Below, piece after piece: positions 35,501 through 47,500 of a DNA stretch of 64,000 nucleotides (the stretch's first letter is position 1; the number at the start of each line of letters is the position of its first letter). Position numbers and translations under genes: made by a program. This DNA comes from Halichondria panicea (taxonomy: Eukaryota; Porifera; Demospongiae; Suberitida; Halichondriidae): positions 3,894,646 to 3,958,645 of the forward strand of contig NC_087391.1 in the NCBI RefSeq assembly GCF_963675165.1, in the 5' to 3' direction. The notes under the pieces are model-generated. The model was not told where the DNA came from and did no database searches. It worked only from the letters and a program-made list of their open reading frames with translations.

Positions 35501-38500
35501 ATTGTATGATCGAGGTAGCCGTATTACATGTACCTTTTTCGATCATAATGACAAAACGAAAACACGTGTTTTCCAATCAAGGCAGTAAATTGCTACTATA
35601 TATAGTAGCAGGGTGTCATACAGGGGGGGGAGGGGAGATATCCCCCCTAGCTCCAATCCCCCCCCCCCCCTTTCAATTATGACTGTGTGTTTAGCTGGGT
35701 ATTGAAATAACAGTTGACCTTTTTTTAGCAACATTTTCTGGTTACTTTTCTCATTTCCCCCCTCTACTTCAAAATCCTGTATGACACCCTGAGTAGTGTG
35801 CTACATTATAGTATATAAGCTGCTGCTGGTCATGAATGTCCGTATATATAAACGTTCTACTTTAGTTTTGAACTTTGAATATACCGTATTCTAGGTTTCG
35901 AATGTAATTAATTGTGAATAATACGTACTGTACATGCAAGCCTGGTTGCGTTTTCTAATTGTATGCTCCTTGCAATTAACTTATGTAAAAACCAATCGAA
36001 ACCCATGTATGCGGTATATTGAGCTATTTTGTGTTTGTTTACATCTAATCACCAATTGGTACGTAAGACCACCATAAATTGATACGTAAGACCACCATAA
36101 AATAGAGCTACAACCATTTAATTATTAGTGCAGTTGTACATGTGGCGTCTGAGCGTCTTGTTGTCTAACTCTGTCATACTACGTTGTAAAACGCCCACAT
36201 CTCAAGTGGTTGTAACTGCACTCAAAACAGTGTGGTTAATTACATGTATTGTGCAAGCACATGCGTAGAATTTCTAATTGTAGCCCGCCTACCTTAGACA
36301 TACAGTTTGTGACGTAGTGAGACAACACCGAATTTATATGGTGTGTATAGTAGTTACTCACTCCCCTTCATGTACTCCTGATATAACGCATTATTGAAAT
36401 GAAAGCTTCGTTAATGTAATATAAGCAACGTTTTTTTGAAAGCTATTAACGCTTGCCAGCACTGCTATATAGTTGGTGCGTTCCAAAAGCCTTTGGCTCA
36501 AAAAGTCAAAGGTCAAAACATTCATACCCTCGCTTACAACTTGTACCTCGAAGGTATATTTAGAACTCAATACTATGGCTACAGTTTCCACTGCTTGTTC
36601 TAAAACACTACTAGTGGGTACAGTTAAGAACCAGAGGGAGGGAGGACACAATTAACCTTAGGCACTATGTGGTGGGCATGTCCAATAACGGAGTTATAAA
36701 GAAACAAAAGATGAAACGTTCAAAATTGTGTCTTCCCCTCTGGTTAACAACTACGACTATAATTTTACTCTATAATGCACGTGATCAAACGCTAGTGACT
36801 TTTTGACCCTGTCGAACCAACTCTGGTGGCTTATTCCTCATACATGCTATACCACTCCTGCTATTTGTAAGACATGCTATAAGGCTAATACAGCCACACT
36901 TCAAGCCAAGGGTCAAAGGTTTAGTACTTCAGTGCTTTTGACTAGTTGTGCCTCGAGGAATAGTCTCATGAAGGATACGGTAAAGCTGACTGTGTTGTTC
37001 CAGCTGTAAATGCTCAACGGTTGCAATGCGACAAAACTAGCAGCTTCTACAGGCTTCTAGCCACGTTCTTTTGGATTTTGATTCGTGGATTAGCAAACTA
37101 AAGCTTCTTTCTTGAGTTATGGCTAGTTTTACTGACAGTGAAAAGGCTGTTGCAGTCTCTTCACAACATTTTTATGGCATCATCTGTTCTCACAACTTTC
37201 TATTCAACTCATGAGTTACCCTTGCTCTAAAGCACTAGCTATTTGTTAGCTACAGAGTCAGAAAAGAGCTGAAAAGCTGCATGCCTACACTGTACTGCCA
37301 GAAGCAGCCCTTGTAAACTCTGACCTCATTGCAGATCCACCCCCTTTTTATGCAAAACTTATTAACATTGTAGATCTACAAGCTTCTATACTTGAAGATC
37401 CATTCATCAAGCCATCAGATAGACTTCTGTTTCCATTCAGCTCCTCTTTTATAATGACTATGTGTTTATTGTCAACAATTGCATAATAACATTATACAAA
37501 GCAAACTACTGTATAAGCTCTAATTTAAGGCGCCACATTAAAATAATTACGCTGGTAAAAATGGCCATATTAGGAGGTTGGAAAAGCCGTTTTTTACCTG
37601 CAATTAGAAGGCGGCCCTCTAAAAAAACGCCATCCAGCCTCAAAACTAATTTTCCACCTCTGAATACAGCTACCTTTACCAGCGTAATTATTTTAATGTG
37701 GCGCCTTAAATAGAGCTTATACAGTACTTACCTCTTCTATAACACTCTAATACTTTTTGAGTTAAAGTAAAACATGGCGAGAGACATTAGCACATGCAGC
37801 GCAGCTTAATTGCACAACTCTTTCTATTCAGGAGTACATATAATTCTAGTGATACCGTTATGTCTCATTTGTTGTAGCTGGACAAATCGTATGTTAGGGG
37901 GTGTTGTTATTTATTACCCCTAGGCCAAGCTTTTGTATAAAGGAAAGTAGGCGACCGTTTCTATCTTTGGCACAACAGAAAATTGGCAGGAAGTCAAAAG
38001 CAAGCTAAACTGTTTGAGCATACTGTTCACATCATAATTTCAGGACATTGTGTGTTTGCTGCATGTTAATATGTAAGTATAGTAGTATATGCTAAAGGAA
38101 TACTAACTGGTCACAATTATTGTGCCTTTGTCTTGACCGCTAGAGAATTCAGTCCAAACACTTAATGTGTTAAGGAATAGGTCGTGTACCGCCAGAGGAA
38201 GGAGGTCGAGGAGGTCGAGGTGGATTGTACCGATCGCATCTCTTTCCAGAGTAGTTTCTTGGGCAGCTACAATAGTAGTCACAAAACCTGTCTTGACAAG
38301 TTCCTCTTACACAGGGATTTGGGTTGCAGTTATTTACATCTTCAAGTCTGTAGCTGTAGTCAACACATCGTGTGAGACTGTAGCAAAACCTCCTCGTGTG
38401 AGTAGAACAACTAGGGTATACCCAAATAGTCTGTGTGCCAACCATCTTATCATCTCCACCGTTGTCACTATCATATATTGTGATAGTGAAGTAGCGCCAT

Positions 38501-41500
38501 CCCTCATTTCTATTTCCAAAGTCTAGTTCCTGGTTCCACTGTGGATTGGTAGTGCCACTTTTAACTCCAGTGCGCTTTTCGCGGCGATAGTTTGTCTTAT
38601 CCACAGCCACAACAACGGCATAGGGGTCCGGATCATTCCACCACCCGTCAGTATCTGGTAGATTCCATGCTTGTATCATCCTCACCTTCAGTGTACCTTT
38701 ATAACCAGGGCTTGCCTCAGGGCAGTTATAAATTCTGTTTATCTGCTTAATATCACTGCTGCTGAGACTTGAACTAGGTGCTATTGAATTTGATGATTCT
38801 TTAGGAGTAATTGTTTTACGTCCATTTTTACTAAAGGCAGTATCAGTATAGTGCATGATTGATCGGTAATCATAGGGTTCTCCCTGATAGTCGACGTTCT
38901 GGCGTTTTTTGAAGTTGTGACTTTTTCCACTTTGTACGTTTTCCAAGTGTATATTCACATGACGATCTCTGTCAGGCCTGCTCTGTTCGTGCCATAGTCC
39001 AATAGCATGTCCAATCTCATGTATAATGACGTGCTCTGAGTTGCACCTTCCTGGCAAAGTTATAGTTTGTATTCCGCCTTTCCTACCAATAGAATCAGAG
39101 GAACAACCGCTACCTTGAGCCGTGAATTGAATGCGGTTAGCAACACCTGTTCTTCTGAACAGTAAACATGTTTCTCTTTCATAAACAGTGATTGCACTTA
39201 TAATCTTGCTTCTAAGAGATGAACTGACACTCCAATGAAAGTTATAGTTGATTATCCCACCAGGCCATCTCTTCTCATTAATAGCTCCACGTTTTTCTCG
39301 CACCTTATACATATAAACAGCAATGTCAATGTACTTGGTAAAACATATATAAGTTCACTTTACCTAATCCTAACACTAACTTCCATTAATAGGCTTGTAA
39401 ATTTTGACATTAAGATGTACTTTTGTGCAAATAAATTTATTCCAGACTACCAATGGCTCACATTTTCTGTTGGTGGATGATATGCTTCCATAAACTGTTC
39501 TCGTGGAATGTTGAGATCACCTTCAAAATATTCTGGATTTTCCAAGAGTTCACCCGTGTTGGATAGTGGGTCCATCTCTCCACTCCCACTGCCAAATATC
39601 GCTTCGTTATCACTTTCTCCATTGCCGTTAGATGCAAGAATGTCCAGTTGACTATTCAGTGCTTCGTTGCGACTGAGTGCCGAGGTAGCTTCTTCATCGA
39701 TTGATAAGACCGGGGTGGCTATCACTAGGGCGGCTGCTACTAGCCACAAAACGATAGCACGTGTCTTCAAGTCAAGAGAGTACATCGCTCTAGTGATGTA
39801 TAGATGAAGCTGCTGGCTATGATTATGAGATGAATGTCCTTATTTATATACTTGTGAAACCTTAGGTTTGAGCCTTGTGTTGGGAAACAGGTTGTGGCAC
39901 ATGTGTTGTTGCATGCATGCACCCAGCCACCAATTGGTAAGAGGTATAACCCTAATTAATTACAAAAGCCTCAGAACACTTTCACTAGTGCAGTGGTGGC
40001 GTCTGAAATCTGTAGTCCATTAGTTCAACCCTTCAAAGGCTCTGCACAGACCTACGCCTGCAATAATCTGGCAATGTAGAGCAGCTGCTGTTTAAAAAAG
40101 TGTGGCTACTTTGTAATGGGATCATAGATTTGCAGATTGATCATGCATGAGCTTTCACAGTTCTACAGTTAGATAACATGGTGTTCTGTATTTTTCTCTT
40201 GAGTATTATCTGTACGTGAACCATGTATTGTGTGAAACAAGCATTATAATTTTATTTACTAATGATGATGATTAAAATACTACTTTCTAAATGTTTTTTA
40301 AACCACACTTATGTCACCATTAATTGATCTCATTGGTCAACAGCTATAGGATAAATAACATACAGCCCCAGAGATGCACAGTTTTCAAGGTTTTTTTTCT
40401 TCATTTGTTCAAGAAAGTAAGCATAAAAAAAAAGGGCCATGCATGCTTGATGGTACTAAGACTTCAAAACAACGGCAGAAACACGGAAGCTGCTCTCCAA
40501 CAAGATGGCTAAACCTCCATCAAAGCAATAACAAGGGAGTACATCGCTGTAGTTAGTGTGTATCTAGATCAAGCTGCTGGCTATAAAATGAGATGATTGC
40601 CATAAACTTTCTGTTTTGAAAGCTAATAGGATCAAAGTATTTTGTAGCATGTGTTCATAACTCAACCACCACCTGGTAGACCACCATCATGGATTCACAA
40701 CAACCTCAGAACTAGATGCAGTGGTGGCGTCTGAAATCTTTATCTATTACTTTCAACCCTCTTCAAAGACACTTCACACGATTATACGCCTGCTGTGGTC
40801 TGCAATGTAGAGCAACTACAGTTGAAATGATTGTGGCTGCTTTGTATTACTATCTTTCCAACTTTCAGTTGTATTGTAAGTTTTCACTGCCCTATACGTA
40901 GCTAGTATTACAACCAGGAGTACATAAAGGGAAGTAAGTAACTACTATACAGCCCATACAAACCTGTTGTTGTAAACTGCACATTTTAAGTGGCTGTACA
41001 AACGAACTATGGTTAATAAATTACATGTATTGCGCAAGCACATGCGTAGATTTTCCAATTGTAGCCGCCTGCCTTAGACATACATACATGGTCATGTCAA
41101 TCCACACAGTTTACATTACTACAAGTGTTTGTGACGTAGTGAGACAACACTGAATTTATATAGTGTGTATAGTAGTTGCTCACTCCCCTTCATGTACTCC
41201 TGATATAACGCATTATTGAAATGAAAGCTTTCGTTAATGTAAAATAACTATTAGGATTCCTAACTGGATCTCTATGTTATTAGTATAGCTGTCTATACCT
41301 GCTATTTAGATTCGTATACACTACACTTTTTATAATTTATAACACGTGGCTGACACTGTCACCTGACGTGCGCGAGATATATAGATAATAAAACGACAAT
41401 CAGTGGTGACGTAAGTATAACTATATACATCAATGAATACATTACAATTATAAGCAACGTTTTTTGAAAGCTATTAACGCTTACCAGCAGTGCTATATAG

Positions 41501-44500
41501 TTGTGCGTTCCAAAAGCAAAAAGTCAAATGTCAAAACACTCATACCCACACTTACAAAGGTACATTTTAGAACTCAATACTATGGCTACAGTTTCCATTG
41601 CTTGTTCTATAGAGCTGGGGCCACTCTACTGTCTGCCCCCATTGACAACTTTACGGTGGAGTGTAAATACATTCGAATTGCAGCTTGATACGATTTTTGA
41701 TATTTCTCTTGTGTTTTCGACCACTGATGAGCTGGCAATGCGACGAAAACTAACAGCTTCTATAGGCTTCTAGCCACGATTTTGATTCGTGGGTTCGCAA
41801 ACTAAAGCTTCTTTCCTGAGTTATTAGTTTGACTCACATGCACAGTGAAGGCTGTTGCAGTCTCTTCAGAATCAGGGTTTTGCAGAATTTTTGCAACAGG
41901 GCTAAACAGACACGACAATGACTTCCATATATGGAAGTCAACTGCTGACTTATAATAATATTATAGTACAAGTCCAGGTTGAAAGATGTCCCGTGAGCCT
42001 AAGAGAGCATCAGCTTATTCACAAGATTTAATTAAAGTGGTGGATGGTGCACCAGGTGAAAATGCAGGGCAAATATTGTTGTGAAGTTGGTGTGTGCAGA
42101 ACTAGAACTGTTGGCATATAGCTGTGTATTGACTGACAATTATTATCATTATCAGTTGATGTTAGTACCATTTGGAGGTTTTTGCGTTCTTCAAAATATA
42201 ACTCGTGACCAGACAGAAGATGGTTCTTGTTGCAAAGCAAAGAAGTGTGAGGAGCATACCTTCAAGACATGCAATGGTTATCCTGAAATGTTGATTTTGG
42301 TTGATGAGACAGGCTGACAGAAAAAATTGCCAGAGGAGATTTGGTTACAATATAACGCCTAAGGGGCAAGCCTCCTGTCTTTAAGCTTATCAATATTAGC
42401 CAATACCACTGTTTGGAGGGTGTTTCGTTTATCAACTGTTCCGGTATCATTGAAAAGAGCAGCAGTTCTTCAGACATTCAAAATCTCACCAACTTCCCCC
42501 CTTTTGTGCTTTGTCAACTCCATGCAACTTAGCTTGAATCACTCTGGATCTGTCAATGTATTCTGCAGTACTGCATGCATAGTTACTAGAATGATGTCAT
42601 GTAATTGATATGTGGGCAGGGCCATCTGATGCGCATGCTTAATGCTGAGGAAAAGTGATGACCTTTTTTTTAGTGAATAAACTTTAGCGCCTATGCTTCA
42701 ACAATTTGAGCCCTGCCCTTCCCAAAATCCTGGATACGCCGGGCCATCTGATGCGCATGCTTAATGCTGAGGAAAAGTGATGACCTTTTTTTTAGTGAAT
42801 GAACTTTAGCGCCTATGCTTCAACAATTTGAGCCCTGCCCTTCCCAAAATCCTGGCTACGCCACTGTCAGTCATACGACTGAGTACCTGAATGCAAATTT
42901 TAGGGGGGGAGGGGGGGATTGGAGCCAGAGGGGGATAATCATATATCCCTGTATACTGCATACATGTGCATGTACACAAAATATTATAGTCAGCAGTTGA
43001 CGTCCATATATGGAAGTCATATTGCTGTGTCTGTTTAGCCCTGTTGCAAGGATCTTGCAAAAACCCTGTAAAACACTACTAGTGGGTACAGTTAAGAACC
43101 AGAGGAGGGAGGACACAATTAACCTTAGGCACTAACGTTTTTTTTCTTTGGCCATGTGGTGGGCGTGTCCAATAACGGAGTTATAAAGAAAGAAAAGATG
43201 AAACGTTCAACGAATTTTATTAAAAGGTGCCTAATGTTAATTGTGTCCTCCCTCTTCTGGTTAAGAACTACCTGACTATAATTTTACTATAATGCACGTG
43301 ATCAAACGCGAAATTGCAATTAGTGACTTTTTAGCCATGTCGAACCACCTCTGGTGGCTTATTCCTCATTTTTACACCACTCCTGCTATTTGTAAGACAT
43401 GCTATAAGGCTAATACAGCCACACTTCAAGCCAAGGGGCAAAAGATTAGTACTTCAGTGCTCTTGACTAGTTGTGCCTCGAGGCGTAGCCGCATGAGGAT
43501 ACGATAAAGCTGACTGTGTGTGTGCATGTGCGTGCGTGTTCCAACTGTAAATGCTCAACGATTGCAATGCGACGAAAACTAGCAGCTTCTATAGGCTTCT
43601 AGCCACGTTCTCTTGGATTTTGATTCGTGGATTAGCAGCCCTTGTAAACCTCATTGCAGATCCACCCCCTTTTTATGTAAAAATTTCTACATTGTAGATC
43701 TACAAGCTTCTATACTTAAAGATCCATTCATCAAGCCATCAGATAGACTTATGTTTCCATTCAGCTCCTAATGACAATGTGGTTTATTGTCAACAATAAT
43801 AACAACATAACATAATATTATACAAAGCGAACCTCTTGTAATACTTTTGAGCAAAAGCAAAACATGACGAGAGACATTAGCACAGCGCAGCTTTCACAAC
43901 TCTTTCTATTCAGGAGTACATATAATTCTGTTATGTCTTTCATTTGTTGTAGCTGGACAAATCGTATGTTTAGGTTTGTTATTTATTACCCCTAGGCCAA
44001 GCTTTTGTATAAAGGAAAGTAGGCGACCGTTTCTATCTTTGGCACAACAGAAAATTGGCAGGAAGTCAAAAGCAAGCTGAACTGTTTGAGCATACTGTTC
44101 ACATCATAATTTCAGGACATTGTGTGTTTACTGCATGTTAATATGTAAGTATAGTTTATACATAAATGTGTATGCTAAAGGAATATTAACTATACTTCGT
44201 TGGTCACAATTATTGTGCCTTTGTCTTGACCGCTAGAGAATTCAGTCCAAAAACTTAATGTGTTAAGGAATAGGTCCTGTACCACCAGAGGGATAAGGTC
44301 GAGGTGGATTGTACCGATCGCATCTCTTTCCAGAGTAGTTTCTTGGGCAGCTGCAATAGTAGTCACAAAACCTGTCTTGACAAGTTCCTCTTACACAGGG
44401 ATTCGGGTTGCAGTTATTTACATTTTCAAGTCTGTAGCTGTAGTCAACACATCGTGTGAGACTGTAGCAAAACCTCCTCGTGTGGGTAGAACAACTACGG

Positions 44501-47500
44501 TATACCCAAATTGTCTGTGTGCCAACCATCTTGTCATCTCCATCGTTGTCACTATCATATATTGTGATAGTGAAGTAGCGCCACTCCTCATTTCTATTTC
44601 CAAAGTCTAGTTCCTGGTTCCACTGTGGATTGGTAGTGCCACTTTTAACTCCAGTGCGCTTTTCGCGGCGATAGTTTGTCTTATCGACAGCCACAACAAC
44701 GGCATAGGGGTCCGGCTCATTCCACCACCCGTCAGTATCTGGTAGATTCCATGCTCGTATCATCCTCACCTTCAGTATACCGTTATAACCAGGGCTTGCC
44801 TCAGGGCAGTTATACATTCTGTTTATTTGTCGAATATCACTGTAACTGAGACTTGAACTAGGTGCTATTGAATTTAATGATTGTTTGGGAGTAATTGTTT
44901 TACGCCCATTTATACCAAAGGCAGTATCCTTATAGTGCATAATTGATCTGTAATCGTAGGACTCTCCCTGATAGTCAACATTCTGACGTTTTTCAAAGTT
45001 GTGACTCCTTCCACTTTGTATGTTTTCCAAGTGTATGTTCACATGATAATCTCTGTCAGGCCTGCTTTGTTCGTGCCACAGTCCAATAGCATGCCCAATC
45101 TCGTGAATAATTGTTTTAATGGATTGGCATCCACTTGGCAGAGTTATAGTTTGTATTCCGCCTTTCCTACCAATAGAATCAGATGAACAACCGCTACCTT
45201 GAGCCGTAAATTGAATGCAGTTAGCAACACCTACTCTTCTGAACAGTAAACATGTTTCTCTTTCATAAACAGTGATTGCACTCATGATCTGGCTTCTAAG
45301 AAATGAACTGACACTCGAATGAAAGTCATAGTTAATTATCTCACCAGGCCATCTCCTCTCGTTAATAGCTCCACGTTTTTCTCGCACCTTATACACATAA
45401 ACAGCAATGTCAATGTACTTGGTGAAACACCAATTACTAACAGTTAAATTAATTCTAACACTAATAGGCTTGTAAATTCTGACATTAAGATGTACTTTTG
45501 TGCAAATAAATTTCTTCCAGACTACCAATGGCTCACATTTGCTGCTGGTGGATGATATGCTTCCATAAACTGTTCTCGTGGAATGTTAAGATCACCTTCA
45601 AATTATTCTGGATTGTCCAGGAGTTCACCTGTGTTGGATAGTGGGTCCATCTCTCCACTCCCACTGCCAAATATTGCTTCAGAATCACTTTCTTCATTAC
45701 CGTCAGATGCAAGAATGTCCAGTTGACTATTCAGTGCGTCATTGCGACTGAGTGCCGAGGTAGCCTCTTCATTGATTGATAAGACCGGGGTAGCTATCAC
45801 TAGGGCGGCTGCTACTAGCCACAAAACGATAGCACGTGTCTTCGAATACATCGCTCTAGTGATGTATAGATGAAGCTGCTGGCTATGATTATGAGATGAA
45901 TGTCCTTATTTATATACTAGTGAAACCTTAGGTTTGAGCCTTGTGTTGGGAAACAGGTTGTGGCACATTTGTTGTTACATGCATGCACCCAGCCACCAAT
46001 TGGTAAGAGGTATAACCCTAATTAATTTACAAAAGCCTCAGAACACTTTCACTAGTGCAGTGGTGGCGTCTGAAATCTGTAGTCCATTAGTTCAACCCTT
46101 CAAAGGCTCTGCACAGACCTACGCCTGCAATAATCTGGCAATGTAGAGCAGCTGCTGTTTAAAAAAGTGTGGCTACTTTGTAATGGGATCATAGATTTGC
46201 AGATTGATCATGCATGCATGAGCTTTCACAGTCCTACAGTTAGATAACATGGCGTTCTGTATTTTTCTCTGAGTATTATCTGTACGTGAACCATGTATTG
46301 TGTGAAACAAGCATTATAAGACTAATGATGATTAAAATACTACCTTCTAAATATGTTTAAACCACACTTATGTCACCATTAATTGATCTCATTGGTCAAT
46401 AGCTATATAGGATAAATAACATACAGCCCCAGGGATGCACAGTTTTCAAGGTGTTTTTTCATTTGTTCAAGAAAGTAAGCATAGAGAAAGGTAGCCTCGA
46501 TTCCAGGCCGCGATGCGCATGCGTGTACATTACCCCCAAAAGGGGGTAATCCGTGTATTTGTGGATACTGTCAGTAAAATAAACCGTATACTATTTGTAT
46601 TCTGATTTTATAGTCCGTTACATAGAGGTATTGTGCAAAGATGACTGAGTTCTTACTCCCTTTATTGTATCAAGCCAAGTCTCTACTTAACGACACCCTA
46701 CTACGGATGTTATAGGAAAGGCATGATGTGTTCCTATGGGTCCCCTGATGAGGCTGTGGTAATATGGACCAGGCAAGTCTTCTGCTACTAAATCTTGCCT
46801 TTATGTTTGACAAGAAGTCATTGCTGAAGATAAAGAAGCTAATGATGACTCCTGAAAGCTTTTAATAAGCTTTAACTCGACACTCAGGAAGTTATTCACT
46901 CAAGATCTACTGATGTATTAAAGAGTCCACCACTCTTCCTAGCTGGAAGCTCTAGCTGTCTGGGAGGCTTTCTTGAACTGTCTCTTTGATAAACAGAGCT
47001 AGAAGAAGCAACACTGCTGCAGCATAATTATTCTACTTTGATTAGTGTCTCTGAAAGCTGCCATTGTGGTCACATTGTCATACATATTCTTCCCTTTTGT
47101 AACTTTGTCCGTTTTTTTACAATTTGTATGATGAAATTGTTGTCAATTATTTCGCGCATGCGCATACAAGGTATACCAGGCCGCCTTTCTCTTCGCCTTT
47201 CTCTTCGCGGCCTGGAATCGAGGCTAAGAGAAAGGAGCCATGCTTGACGGTACTAAGACTCCAAAACGACGGCAGAAACACGGAAACTGCTCTCCAACAA
47301 GATGGCTAAACCTCCATAGGTCAATGGGCGTGGTTTAGACACATTTTAACCAAGAAGGACCAAGGAAGCTCTTGAGTATCTGTAGGAGTCAACGTGTTAC
47401 TCAACTAGCTCTTTGACGGCTGCAAAATCCGGCATATAGTCTTGTTTTTTCGCAGTCTGTATTGTGGATTGAATTGTTGCTAGGGGGAGGTCCTTTTATA

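Larger units (their letters stand above)
36229..40900. repeat. Tandem gene unit 2
   Basis: Second copy of the tandem unit, holding the intact astacin-C2-EGF gene. At its far end it contains both an astacin-type upstream region (39786-40330) and a second, C2-EGF-type upstream region (40517-40860), suggesting unequal exchange between units. Confidence 0.8.
41008..47320. repeat. Tandem gene unit 3
   Basis: Third copy, holding the astacin paralogue with a nonsense codon. It is enlarged by the transposons at 41877-43072 and 46492-47226. Its end (46330-46490 and 47227-47320) matches 40320-40510 of unit 2. Confidence 0.8.

Noticed and set aside
38167-38526. Plus-strand open frames of 100-120 codons opposite the C2-EGF exons (also at 34.3 and 44.3 kb)
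   Set aside because: They are antisense shadows of strongly conserved minus-strand coding exons and appear in every paralogue for that reason.
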